This document shows positions 9,008-17,745 of a stretch of DNA of 64,000 nt, in pieces (within the stretch, counting starts at the first letter, position 1; every line of letters begins with the position of its first letter). The notes below the pieces were generated by a model. That model was not told the DNA's origin. It saw nothing but the letters and a program-made list of their open reading frames with translations, and did not search any database. Both the position numbers and the translations under genes were made by a program. Source of the DNA: Lachnospiraceae bacterium (lineage in GTDB: Bacteria > Bacillota > Clostridia > Lachnospirales > Lachnospiraceae); contig JAITGA010000001.1 of NCBI GenBank assembly GCA_031280955.1, positions 53,036 through 117,035 of the forward strand, read 5' to 3'.

Positions 9008-9658
9008 ATGGGAAATGAAGCCGCCATCAAGGAAGAAATGTGTGAAATCGGCAAAAGGGTGTATCTGCGGGGGATGGTCGCCGCCAATGACGGCAACTTC
9101 TCAGTCAAGTTGGGTGAGGGTGAGTTCCTTTGTACTCCCACGGGGGTCAGCAAGGGTTTCATGACTCCGGAATATATTTGCAAAATTGACGGAGAAGGGC
9201 GATTGTTGGCAGCCAATGGAGATTTTCGTCCTACTTCGGAAATGAAGATGCATCTGCGGGTTTATCGTGAACGTCCTGATGTGTGTGCCGTCGTTCATGC
9301 TCATCCCATGTATGCTACCAGTTTTGCCATTGCCGGGCTTGCCTTAGATAAACCGATTATCCCTGAGGCGATTATCAGTCTGGGCTATGTGCCGCTTGCC
9401 GGATATGGGATGCCGACCACCGATGAAATTCCTGACGCCATAGGTGAATATTTGCAGGGTTTTGATGCGGTTTTGCTGGCTAATCATGGAGCGCTTACTT
9501 ATGGTGATTCTTTGTTAAACGCATATCACAAAATGGAGTCGGTCGAGTTCTATGCCCGACTTCTATATCAGGCGCAGGTGTTGGGGGGAGCAAAGGAGCT
9601 TGACGAGCATGAGGTGGGTCGTCTATATCAACTGCGCCGTGAACTGGGGATAGGGTGA
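9008..9658 (+). CDS. Class II aldolase/adducin family protein (FucA-like)
   Basis: This 216-residue protein resembles L-fuculose-1-phosphate aldolase and related zinc aldolases. The phosphate-binding NDGNFS and TPTGVSKG segments lie near residues 27-50, Glu78 (SEMKMH) is in the catalytic position, and the zinc ligands are His97 and His99 (HAHP) and His160 (LANHG). The substrate is not clear. No fucose or rhamnose genes are adjacent; the araD gene at 56.3 kb is a separate family member. A GGGAGG ribosome site precedes ATG 9008, 18 bp after the lysozyme gene, so it may close that operon. A methylthioribulose-phosphate dehydratase or sugar aldolase role are both possible. Confidence 0.85.
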   Translation: MGNEAAIKEEMCEIGKRVYLRGMVAANDGNFSVKLGEGEFLCTPTGVSKGFMTPEYICKIDGEGRLLAANGDFRPTSEMKMHLRVYRERPDVCAVVHAHPMYATSFAIAGLALDKPIIPEAIISLGYVPLAGYGMPTTDEIPDAIGEYLQGFDAVLLANHGALTYGDSLLNAYHKMESVEFYARLLYQAQVLGGAKELDEHEVGRLYQLRRELGIG

Positions 9659-9697
9659 AGCAAAATTTCAAAAATGAGATTTCTGAAATTTGGCTTC
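9657..9697 (+). terminator. Hairpin at the end of the aldolase gene
   Basis: Arms GAAGCAAAATTTCA and TGAAATTTGGCTTC pair almost completely around a 13-nt loop that starts right at the aldolase stop. A T-run is lacking, so it is terminator-like rather than certain. Confidence 0.5.
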
Positions 9698-9714
9698 CAC
9701 TATATCTGGAATAA
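9695..9714. repeat. Left 20-bp direct repeat of the AT-rich cassette
   Basis: TTCCACTATATCTGGAATAA matches 11913-11932 at 19 of 20 positions in the same orientation. The pair bounds the AT-rich genes between them. Confidence 0.65.
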
Positions 9715-9728
9715 GTCTTTTATCTTAG

Positions 9729-9758
9729 TTGACAAGAGTTGAAATATATTGCTATATT
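9729..9758 (+). promoter_or_regulatory. Promoter of the SpoIID-like gene
   Basis: TTGACA and TATATT are separated by 18 bp. The reading frame happens to stay open through this promoter, so the longer start there is not used. Confidence 0.65.
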
Positions 9759-9797
9759 GGTATTATTGTTAATATATTGTTTATGAAGGGAGAGAGT

Positions 9798-11033
9798 ATG
9801 TATTATCTAAACACTATACGAAACATTAAACGAAACAAAAAAAACACTTTTTTTATGTTGTTAATGGCTTTAATTTTGACTATTTTAGTTTCGCCATTTC
9901 CAGTAAAAGCAATTGATATTGAAAATGACTATATCTTTTTTATGCCTGAACATCCAGCTTTTACACAAAGTGATGTAGAGAGTAATTTCACAAACTATGC
10001 TGAAAGAGGAGCAACAAGAGAAATACATACAACTGGCTTTGCTACAAATGTAGTTGGCATAGTGTTAGACTCAGTTAATGGAGAAGCACTTCCTACTGCT
10101 ACTATATTAGCAGTAGGAAGTACTTCCATTGAAATATTTAGTGACGCGAACGGAAAATTTAACATCCAAAATATGCCTTGTGATATATACAACTGGTATA
10201 TATCAGCAGATGGGTATAGAAATGCAGAATATCATAACTATAGCATAGACATAGGAGACACTATCATTTTCACGTTTTTCTTGAATGCTCATGAAGAAAT
10301 TCATGTTAATAGAAATGATTTTTATCGCAATGAACGAAGTGTGTTACCAGAAGACTTGTTACACAGTTCAATCGATTTTAATAATGAGGTAAGCCGTAAC
10401 ATGACTTCCCCACCGATTGTAAAAGCGAACATTAGGGTTTTAAATAACAACAATACAATTACAACAGTTGGACGACGTGATTATCTCTATGCGGTTGTTT
10501 CGTCAGAGCTATATACAGAAAACTGGTATACACAAAGAGGACTTAGTTCTGCACAGGTACAGCAATTGTACAGAGCGCAGGCTTTGGCAGCTAATGCATT
10601 TACTGAATATGCATGTAAAGTATATTCTCCACACAGTGCATTAACTGCTGATGTTTGCAGAACCACTTGCTGTCAAGTATATGATCCAACAAAGATTACA
10701 ACAATCGCAATAAATGCCGTAAATACAATATTCGAAAATAATGGTGGTACTTGGAACACAGCTCTTGTTATGCATAGACCTACTAATTCTACATATGCTT
10801 ACATTTGGGGAGCATATTTTTCTAGTTGCGGGAATCAAGGGACATTAGCTCATGCTGGGCAACCGGCACTTTTAGCAAAGATATGTACTGATCTTACAAA
10901 TGGAGTTGGTGGACATAGAAAAGGCTTATGTCAAATGGGTGCTGCTGAGAGAGCGAAAAATGGGAATACAGGAGTACAAATAATTAATCATTATTATACT
11001 AATTGCTCTTTAGTTACCTGCACTCTAGGTTAA
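9798..11033 (+). CDS. Secreted protein: carboxypeptidase regulatory-like domain plus SpoIID-like domain
   Basis: A 411-residue exported protein. AAGGGAG before ATG 9798 fixes the start. A basic N-terminus and hydrophobic core end at a likely signal peptidase site (VKA-ID, about residue 38). Residues about 85-165 look like a carboxypeptidase-D regulatory beta-sandwich (VVGIVLD..NGEALPTATI). The C-terminal half resembles SpoIID/LytB: YRAQALAANAF, a cysteine-containing CQVYDP, YFSSCGN, and a closing GHRKGLCQMGAAERA...HYYTN. SpoIID proteins are peptidoglycan lytic transglycosylases or their stimulators. The usual GHGxGMSQ is altered here, so activity is uncertain. The gene is much more AT-rich than its flanks. 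Confidence 0.7.
   Translation: MYYLNTIRNIKRNKKNTFFMLLMALILTILVSPFPVKAIDIENDYIFFMPEHPAFTQSDVESNFTNYAERGATREIHTTGFATNVVGIVLDSVNGEALPTATILAVGSTSIEIFSDANGKFNIQNMPCDIYNWYISADGYRNAEYHNYSIDIGDTIIFTFFLNAHEEIHVNRNDFYRNERSVLPEDLLHSSIDFNNEVSRNMTSPPIVKANIRVLNNNNTITTVGRRDYLYAVVSSELYTENWYTQRGLSSAQVQQLYRAQALAANAFTEYACKVYSPHSALTADVCRTTCCQVYDPTKITTIAINAVNTIFENNGGTWNTALVMHRPTNSTYAYIWGAYFSSCGNQGTLAHAGQPALLAKICTDLTNGVGGHRKGLCQMGAAERAKNGNTGVQIINHYYTNCSLVTCTLG
10077..10130. repeat. Strong palindrome inside the SpoIID-like gene
   Basis: Perfect 13-bp arms (ACTTCCTACTGCT and complement, 10088-10100 and 10109-10121) around an 8-nt loop, with an outer AATGGA/TCCATT pair. It sits in the beta-sandwich domain. Confidence 0.7.
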
Positions 11034-11122
11034 TGTGTTATAAAAAGCAAAAATGAGTTACATAAAAACAAATATTGTGTAAATGTAATGATTATATACT
11101 CATAAGAATGGTAGTAATGTAC

Positions 11123-11776
11123 ATGATAAAATCATATAGATACTTTATTGTCTGTATTTCCTTATCTACTATTTTTTTGCTATGCAGTTGTGATGAGCGG
11201 TCATCAGATGCAAGTGATAGATTGTTAAGTGATGTTTTGATTAGTCAAATAAGTTGGGAAGCAGACGAATATTTGCTATCGTTATTATCGGATGAGTTGG
11301 TGGATAAAGATGTCATTACGCTTAAAAGTATCATATATGGAAGTTTTACTAATGTAAGTGAGGAGCAAATATTGGCTTCATTTCATGTAAATGCACCTCA
11401 TGCAGCAACACTTGACAGAACAATTGTTGCGATATATGACAGTATTACAATGAAGATTGTTTCGCAAAAAACTTTTGCCGCTGATACGGTATGTTTTTAT
11501 GTCTTGCACGGAGTGAACAGCCATATATTGTTTATTGGCGATGTTACATATCAGGGTATATCTGTTTATAAAGCAGAACTCTATGAAATACTAGATAATC
11601 AATGGATTGTTAAAAAAATTATTGATGAACCACTCGGTGAGACCTCATATTACTATTCCTTTACTAATGGGATTATCTTACATTTATTTGCAATAAGTTA
11701 TGATGAATACCGTAATCCCTTATTACAACATAAAGATACTCTTTATTGGCAGGGGGATGAGTTTGTCAGGAGGTAA
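11123..11776 (+). CDS. Predicted lipoprotein of unknown function
   Basis: About 217 residues. A basic start (MIKSYRY) and a hydrophobic stretch lead to LLCSC, which fits a lipobox, so the mature protein would be a lipid-anchored surface protein from that Cys. No family is recognised. The mature part is mixed alpha/beta in appearance with no obvious catalytic motif. ATGs at 11108 and 11117 and a TTG at 11075 are also in frame, and no clear ribosome site separates them; 11123 gives the best signal peptide. It follows the SpoIID-like gene by about 90 bp and shares its AT-rich composition, so both probably arrived together. Confidence 0.6.
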   Translation: MIKSYRYFIVCISLSTIFLLCSCDERSSDASDRLLSDVLISQISWEADEYLLSLLSDELVDKDVITLKSIIYGSFTNVSEEQILASFHVNAPHAATLDRTIVAIYDSITMKIVSQKTFAADTVCFYVLHGVNSHILFIGDVTYQGISVYKAELYEILDNQWIVKKIIDEPLGETSYYYSFTNGIILHLFAISYDEYRNPLLQHKDTLYWQGDEFVRR

Positions 11777-11836
11777 AAGGCACAGACTTAATTACCTGTG
11801 CCTTTAAAACATACTTTTCCCTATGCTTTTGTAGAA
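11774..11836. repeat. Second copy of the gltA terminator and 3' end
   Basis: The hairpin AAAAGGCACAGA...CTGTGCCTTT and the following ATACTTTTCCCTATGCTTTTG repeat bases 3555-3625, including the last gltA codons (antisense). It may act as terminator for the lipoprotein gene. Confidence 0.75.
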
Positions 11837-11912
11837 TATCTTGCGAACAGTAAGTATACTATATTAAGTATTTTTCAAAATTTATTTTTTAAAACTCTCA
11901 CAATTCACAAAT

Positions 11913-11932
11913 TTCCACAATATCTGGAATAA
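11913..11932. repeat. Right 20-bp direct repeat of the AT-rich cassette
   Basis: TTCCACAATATCTGGAATAA, partner of 9695-9714. Confidence 0.65.
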
Positions 11933-11935
11933 ACC

Positions 11936-11963
11936 TTGCATTATTTTCAATATGTAGTAAAAT
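11936..11963 (+). promoter_or_regulatory. Putative promoter before the BspA-like gene
   Basis: TTGCAT, 16 bp, TAAAAT. If used, it gives a leader of about 290 nt made largely of the short repeats. Confidence 0.4.
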
Positions 11964-12018
11964 ATAGTCAAAGGGGGTAAGGTAAACCCGAAAAAGTCCG
12001 ATATAAGTAAAGAGTAAC

Positions 12019-12260
12019 GAATGGATTGCCGCGGATGAAGTGTAACATGTGGATTGCCGCGTCGAACACTGCTGAGTTTCGTGAAACGAAAATCAGTGAG
12101 TGTTCTCCTCGCAATGACGAGTTGAGGACGTGATGTTCCTCGCAATGACGGCGTATGTTCTCCTCGCAATGACGAATTTGAGGGTGTGATGTTACTCGCA
12201 ATGACGAGTTGAGGACGTGATGTTACTCGTAATGATGGTGAATGATTTCTCGCAATGACG
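12019..12260. repeat. Cluster of dispersed short repeats
   Basis: The motif CTCGCAATGACGA or close variants recurs at about 12110, 12141, 12165, 12197, 12229 and 12251, with GGATTGCCGCG copies at about 12022 and 12051. Single copies of the same family lie at 17691-17712 and 54462-54500. This GGATTGC...GCAATGACG type is a widespread intergenic repeat in bacterial genomes. Confidence 0.8.
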
Positions 12261-12261
12261 A

Positions 12262-15200
12262 ATGAAAGGTATGGTCACACCTATGGCAAAGGCTAAGACA
12301 TCGGTGTTGAAAAGTACGAAAACCAAAAAAAATCAAACTAATGAAAAAAGCAAATTGCGGATAAATCCCAAAACATGGCGGACGATACGTTTGACGACCG
12401 CTTCAGTTCTTTTACTATCGGCGATAGTCGTCGCCGCTATCCCTCCTGATGACCTAACAGCAGCTACAGCCGATGATGTCGGCGATACCATCATCGACAA
12501 TCGCGGCAACGCTTCATACCCGGATGCGGCGATGTTGGCAGGTGATCTTGATTTCCTAAGACCTGTCGGCGGTCCCGATCTAACTATGCCTTCCGTGAGT
12601 GATCTGCATCGTTCTTTTAACATCCGTGCCTTAGGTAATGACTGGGTAATGATTACACAGTTTTATTTTTCCATCCATTTGCTTGGACCCTCACAAACAC
12701 CCTATGCAATCATAAACAACTACAACTCGATTTTCCCTGAGGAGCGAGTGACGCTGACTCATACGACAACACTTAACTATTATACTGTAGATGAAAATAC
12801 ATTCGATACATTTTTCTCTAGTGGTTTTGGCTCGATAGAGCTAACATATTCATACTTCCAGTGGGATACGGATGCAGAAACTCCCGATTTGCCGCTGCTA
12901 GAGATGTTTTGGGCGGATGATTTGGCAGCTAGGATTGTTGATTTCCAGGCTTACAAAGCTTATTTAGCGGCAAAAGCTGCTTGGGATGCAGTAAATGACG
13001 CTTATAATGCAAGTCCGGATACAAATCCCCCTCCTGGACCTGAACCGCCTGTAGTTTTAGAACCCGTTACTCTATCCCGTACTCCCAATATGCTCTCACC
13101 TGAAGTACAGCGTCGTTTTTATTGCCAGTGGATGGAAACAAGAGGAACTGGTGCTGATCAAATTTTCGGTAGCAATTATGTGTTAGTACCGGTTATGAAC
13201 CAAAGTGAGTCAACACCGGGTAACTCCCCGGGTCAAGTCAATATCTTTGTGGCTCGCGGCGGCAACCCTATCCCTCCGGCAAGAAATGATGACAATGGTT
13301 TTTTGATTACAGGATCATCAGTACCGGTAATTGGCATCGGTGAGAGAGCCTTTGAAAATGTCCGTAATGTTCAGAATTTGACTATACCCCGGGAAATCGG
13401 CTATCTGGGTGATGAAGCATTTTTGAATGCAGACTTACTGCAAAGCATAACGATTACCAATGTGGAAATTATCGGCAACCGTGCTTTCAAAGGCTGTACC
13501 CAGTTGGCGACGGTAAATTTAATCGGGGCAACAACAGTCATAGGTACGGAGGCATTTGCCAATACAGGAATAGTGGAAATCATCATGCCCTCCTCACTAG
13601 ACCGTATCAGCGATGGTGCTTTTGCCCGCTGTCCGTCACTTAGGAGAGTAGACATGAGGGAGATGAAACGCCCGGGGGCAGCCATTGGCGACTACGCTTT
13701 TTATGATTGTATTTCCCTTGATGCGTTGATGATGGACGGGACACAAATTACCAGTATCGGCGAAGCCACTTTTGCGGTTTTTTCCGCACCGACAGGAACA
13801 CTTACACACATCAATTTGCCCGACCAAATCACAGGGACGGGTAACAGCATCCTTGGGAACTATCTCTTCGAGGGGCGGACGAATCTGCGTAGTGTCAAGA
13901 TGCCGTCGAATTACGGTACGACCAACCATGTCCAGATTCCCTCAGGAATGTTCCGCAATTGTACCAGACTTGATTATGTCGAGTTCCCTGATTTGGGCGG
14001 TGACAACTGCGGTTATGCAACTTTTGAGTTTACTGATGCGGCTCCGACTTATCATGACCCACGCGATGAAGGAACCCCGCCGGCGGCTCACTTTAAGAAT
14101 CCTTATAATGGGATGCTTTTGTTCTTCGATGTTCTCAATACTGAGTTCTATGTCCGGGGGCCGGAATTTGCAACAGATGGCAATTTTGCCCGACCAAGGG
14201 TCTCGACATGGAAGGCTTTCACCCGGGTCTCTGATTTCGTTCCGTATATCTACATTAACAGACAGAACGTGGAAATATATGAGGTAAGTGATGGTGATTA
14301 TATCCTACAGGCAGACGAAAACGGTGTCCTCAGCGGTTGCCGTCTGGTTATCGATGCTCCGTATTCCGGTCCTGCCGACTTGATTGACTTGGTCATCCCC
14401 AGTATCGTTGGTAATATCCGTATCACCAGTCTGGCAGCGGATGCCTTTGCCAATCCCAATTTGCGCAGTCGTTTACGCTCAATAACGATAGAAGATGATA
14501 GTCTGACGGCAATAGCCGCCAATGCTTTTGCCAATCTGCCACGACTGGAATGGGTAGTCATCGGTGATTCGGTGGAGAGTATCGGTGCCGGGGCTTTCTT
14601 CAATAGTTCACGGCTTTCAGAAGTGACTTTCCACTCACCCAGAATCGGTCATGACCGTTTTACCATCGGCGAGAATGCCTTTCAGACCAATGGCGAACGT
14701 TTGATAGTCAATGGTGATATCGTTCCCGGATACGCGCCGTTTGAATTTGCCCTCGGCAAAGAAAGCGGGCGGATCGATGCTGATGGCAAGCGGGTAATGT
14801 ATAAGAGTCTTTCACCTAGCTTTTTGACGGTAATGTTTGATAATGCCAGTGAAGAAATAGTACTGCTCAATTATCCGCGCTACTTTGAACTCGATATTGA
14901 TAACACTTCTTATCGGCGGCGGATGGAAAGTCATTATACGAGCCGTTATGCCAGACCGGAACACGATTTCCGCCGTGATAATTTCATGTTGGCTTTTGAT
15001 AAGATATTCGAGGATTTAAATGATGTGAGCGAAGTTGACGATGATGAGAGAACGAAACTCAGTGAGCTATATGACAGTAATCTTTATGGGCCGTGGATAA
15101 GTACGATTTTCGTCGAAGACCTGATTGATAACAAAGCAGGAGTACCAGGCAGTCCTTACTTTTTGGACAAACCATTTTATGAGAGTTATCTGCGAGCTTT

Positions 15201-17616
15201 TTATCAGTTACGGGTTGGCGGGGTATCCGATACTACGGGAGCGAGAGTCAATGAGTACAGTATCCTCAAGAATCATGAGCGGGGTATTGAAGGACGTGGT
15301 GATTTTGAACGTCTGACTGATGAAGAGTGGTCGTGGATTATGGCGACACAAAATATCATCGTTCCTGCGGGGGTCACTTCGATAGATGCGGCGGCGTTCT
15401 ATGATTCATCATCCAATAACCGCAACATAGCCGAGTACTTTGTCGGCGATAGTGCAGTTGGTAGCAATGCCAGAGCTCGTGATATAGCGATGGGGGTTAT
15501 TCCCTCGGGGAGTCCACAAAGCGATGTCCCTGTAGTTGGCGGGCTATTCAGCGGTTATCAAAGGGATTATGATGAATATGGTTCAGGGACGAAACAAGAG
15601 TTCATCAAGGGTAATGATCGTATTCTCTCTGTCCATATGAGCACGGTTAAGTATTTGCCTGACTATGCTTTCGACAGCTGTGAGCAGCTCCAGAGTGTTA
15701 CTTTGGGTGCGGCTCTGTCCGATATCGGTATCGCTCCTTTCCGGGGAGCGACTTCGATGGTGAGTGTCGTCGGCAATGACTATTATCATGCTGCCAATGG
15801 GATAGTCTATTCGGTCAAAACCGATGGCACATATCGACTGGAAACAGTCTTGGCTTCACGCGGCAGATTGGTGGGTGAGGCATTTGTCAATAGTGATACC
15901 GATCCGGCGATTAAGTTGATTTCTGAGATTACTCCGGGAGCATTTGAGGATTGTCACCATATCACCCGGGTTTTCCTAAGTGATGCTACTTTGCTACAAA
16001 CGATTCCGGTCGATGCTTTCAATAACTGTGATCGTTTGCAAGGTGTAGATTTGCCTGATACCATCAGAAGGATTGAAACAGGGGCTTTTGGCGGTAATGA
16101 GTCGATTACGGTACTGATTCCCGGTTTTGAAGTCCATATTGCCACGGATGCCTTCGTGCGTGTGCCGACCAATACGATTATCACTTACCGTAACACATCG
16201 GCACATGAATATGCCGAGTATCACAAGCTGGGCTTGGTGTTTCTTGATGGACTTTACAAAGTGGATTTCCTCGACCATGAGGGAATGGAGTTGATCCCGA
16301 CACAGTATATATCCGAGGGTAGAAGTGCAGATTTGCCCGATGATGAAGTAATGAAAGAATTTGCGGCAAAGCTTTTGTTGGAAAACCGTGTATTCACGGG
16401 TTGGTCGCGAGACCACAATAATATTCGTGAGAACACGACCATCATCGCTCTGACCCGCAACATGGAAGATGATGAGAACCGTTTTGTCGTCACTTTTTAT
16501 GACCATTCGGGGACGCATGTGATAAGTGAACAGAGGATAGCTCTAGGTGGGAATGCGGTAGAACCGCGTCCGCCTGATCGAACCGGTTATCGTTTCGTAG
16601 GTTGGCTACCGGCAGGAAAGTGGCAAAATGTACAGGAAAATATGAATATCCTTGCCAATTATGAGCGTACTCCCGGTGGCGGCGGTGGTGGCGGTGGCGG
16701 CGGTGGTGGTGGTAGTGAGTCCGAAGAGGGAACTTTCACCGTTACAGTTTCGGGTGGTAGTGGCTCAGGACGTTATGCACCGGGGGCAGTAGTGACAATC
16801 TCGGCTTATGCACCGACGGCTGGGCGGGAGTTTGACCGCTGGACGACTGCTTCCACGGGAGTAGGTCTGCTTGATGCACGTTCACCGATTACGATCTTTA
16901 CGATGCCCGGCAATAATGTAGCTGTCTCGGCTACTTATCGTAATATCCTGCAACCGAATGAGGGTGGCGGGGGTATACCGCCAAACAATGACGCACCGGG
17001 TGGTGGTGGCGGTACGACACCGTCAGGACCGGGTAGCGGTGGTGGCAATGTTCGTGTCGATATCACCAGACCGGGGATACCGAACCGTGACTTGGCTTCG
17101 GCGACGATAACAGGGGCACTTGATGATTTCGTCCTGCGGATAACCGACGATCCGCTGGCAACAGCGGCGGTGATAGAGGCTTTGCAAAAAGAGTATGGTG
17201 ATCTCAGCGATTTGCGTTATTTGGCGATGGATATTACCTTGTATGATGCCACAGGGACGTTTAAGATAACCGATACGACTGGGCTTGATATCAGCATAAC
17301 GATTCCGATTCCGACTGATTTGGTTCGTTATGGCGGCAGTAATCGGGTTATTTCTGCCGAGGGCGGCGAGTATGAGCGGTTGGGGGTACGGTTCTCGACG
17401 ATAGACGGAGTCCCATGTGTTACCTTTAGTCCGCCGCATTTTTCACCGTATGCGGTGTATGTAGACCTCAATGATTTGAGCGGTGGGGTGATAGATGATA
17501 CGCCGAAAACAGGCGATGGGTTGCATCCGAAGTGGTTCTTGGTAATAGGGCTTTCCAGTATGTCCGTGTTCTTGTTCTTGAAGAAGGACAAGAGGTTGAA
17601 GGTACAGACGGCGTAG
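12262..17616 (+). CDS. BspA-like leucine-rich-repeat surface protein with sorting signal
   Basis: A 1784-residue exported protein. A basic N-terminus precedes a membrane segment (residues about 44-61). Several blocks of BspA/LRR_5 repeats follow (patterns such as IGERAFENV, IGNRAFKGC, IPVDAFNNCDRL). Near the C-terminus are Listeria-Bacteroides repeat modules (FLDHEGMEL..TGWSRD and FYDHSGTHV..FVGWLP), a glycine-only linker of about 16 residues (16676-16713) and a divergent InlB-type module. It ends with TPKTGD, a hydrophobic helix and KKDKR, fitting sortase anchoring to the wall. Such proteins act in adhesion. The start is uncertain: ATG 12271 and 12283 are also in frame, and the repeat cluster runs right up to the gene. 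Confidence 0.9.
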   Translation: MKGMVTPMAKAKTSVLKSTKTKKNQTNEKSKLRINPKTWRTIRLTTASVLLLSAIVVAAIPPDDLTAATADDVGDTIIDNRGNASYPDAAMLAGDLDFLRPVGGPDLTMPSVSDLHRSFNIRALGNDWVMITQFYFSIHLLGPSQTPYAIINNYNSIFPEERVTLTHTTTLNYYTVDENTFDTFFSSGFGSIELTYSYFQWDTDAETPDLPLLEMFWADDLAARIVDFQAYKAYLAAKAAWDAVNDAYNASPDTNPPPGPEPPVVLEPVTLSRTPNMLSPEVQRRFYCQWMETRGTGADQIFGSNYVLVPVMNQSESTPGNSPGQVNIFVARGGNPIPPARNDDNGFLITGSSVPVIGIGERAFENVRNVQNLTIPREIGYLGDEAFLNADLLQSITITNVEIIGNRAFKGCTQLATVNLIGATTVIGTEAFANTGIVEIIMPSSLDRISDGAFARCPSLRRVDMREMKRPGAAIGDYAFYDCISLDALMMDGTQITSIGEATFAVFSAPTGTLTHINLPDQITGTGNSILGNYLFEGRTNLRSVKMPSNYGTTNHVQIPSGMFRNCTRLDYVEFPDLGGDNCGYATFEFTDAAPTYHDPRDEGTPPAAHFKNPYNGMLLFFDVLNTEFYVRGPEFATDGNFARPRVSTWKAFTRVSDFVPYIYINRQNVEIYEVSDGDYILQADENGVLSGCRLVIDAPYSGPADLIDLVIPSIVGNIRITSLAADAFANPNLRSRLRSITIEDDSLTAIAANAFANLPRLEWVVIGDSVESIGAGAFFNSSRLSEVTFHSPRIGHDRFTIGENAFQTNGERLIVNGDIVPGYAPFEFALGKESGRIDADGKRVMYKSLSPSFLTVMFDNASEEIVLLNYPRYFELDIDNTSYRRRMESHYTSRYARPEHDFRRDNFMLAFDKIFEDLNDVSEVDDDERTKLSELYDSNLYGPWISTIFVEDLIDNKAGVPGSPYFLDKPFYESYLRAFYQLRVGGVSDTTGARVNEYSILKNHERGIEGRGDFERLTDEEWSWIMATQNIIVPAGVTSIDAAAFYDSSSNNRNIAEYFVGDSAVGSNARARDIAMGVIPSGSPQSDVPVVGGLFSGYQRDYDEYGSGTKQEFIKGNDRILSVHMSTVKYLPDYAFDSCEQLQSVTLGAALSDIGIAPFRGATSMVSVVGNDYYHAANGIVYSVKTDGTYRLETVLASRGRLVGEAFVNSDTDPAIKLISEITPGAFEDCHHITRVFLSDATLLQTIPVDAFNNCDRLQGVDLPDTIRRIETGAFGGNESITVLIPGFEVHIATDAFVRVPTNTIITYRNTSAHEYAEYHKLGLVFLDGLYKVDFLDHEGMELIPTQYISEGRSADLPDDEVMKEFAAKLLLENRVFTGWSRDHNNIRENTTIIALTRNMEDDENRFVVTFYDHSGTHVISEQRIALGGNAVEPRPPDRTGYRFVGWLPAGKWQNVQENMNILANYERTPGGGGGGGGGGGGGSESEEGTFTVTVSGGSGSGRYAPGAVVTISAYAPTAGREFDRWTTASTGVGLLDARSPITIFTMPGNNVAVSATYRNILQPNEGGGGIPPNNDAPGGGGGTTPSGPGSGGGNVRVDITRPGIPNRDLASATITGALDDFVLRITDDPLATAAVIEALQKEYGDLSDLRYLAMDITLYDATGTFKITDTTGLDISITIPIPTDLVRYGGSNRVISAEGGEYERLGVRFSTIDGVPCVTFSPPHFSPYAVYVDLNDLSGGVIDDTPKTGDGLHPKWFLVIGLSSMSVFLFLKKDKRLKVQTA

Positions 17617-17690
17617 GGAGTACACGGATTTCGCCTTGCGAAACCCTTAGTACCGCAAAGACGATAGAGTAGCATACTGGTATGACGAGG

Positions 17691-17712
17691 TGGATTGCTT
17701 TTTGCAATGACG
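17691..17712. repeat. Dispersed short repeat, single copy
   Basis: TGGATTGCTTTTTGCAATGACG, a hairpin with ATTGC/GCAAT arms; same family as 12019-12260. It may double as a terminator for the surface-protein gene. Confidence 0.6.
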
Positions 17713-17745
17713 ATAACACAGTTAATTAACGAGGAGATAGATTAA

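Noticed and set aside
9729..9797. Longer start for the SpoIID-like gene
   Set aside because: The upstream start codon is the TTG of a -35 promoter box, and AAGGGAG supports ATG 9798.
11882..12201. Two overlapping minus-strand frames of 95 and 77 codons
   Set aside because: They are translations of the dispersed repeat cluster.
12019..12260. CRISPR-like look of the short repeats before the surface protein
   Set aside because: Core repeats are only about 12-13 bp with uneven 22-32 bp spacing and similar intervening sequence; no cas genes are near.
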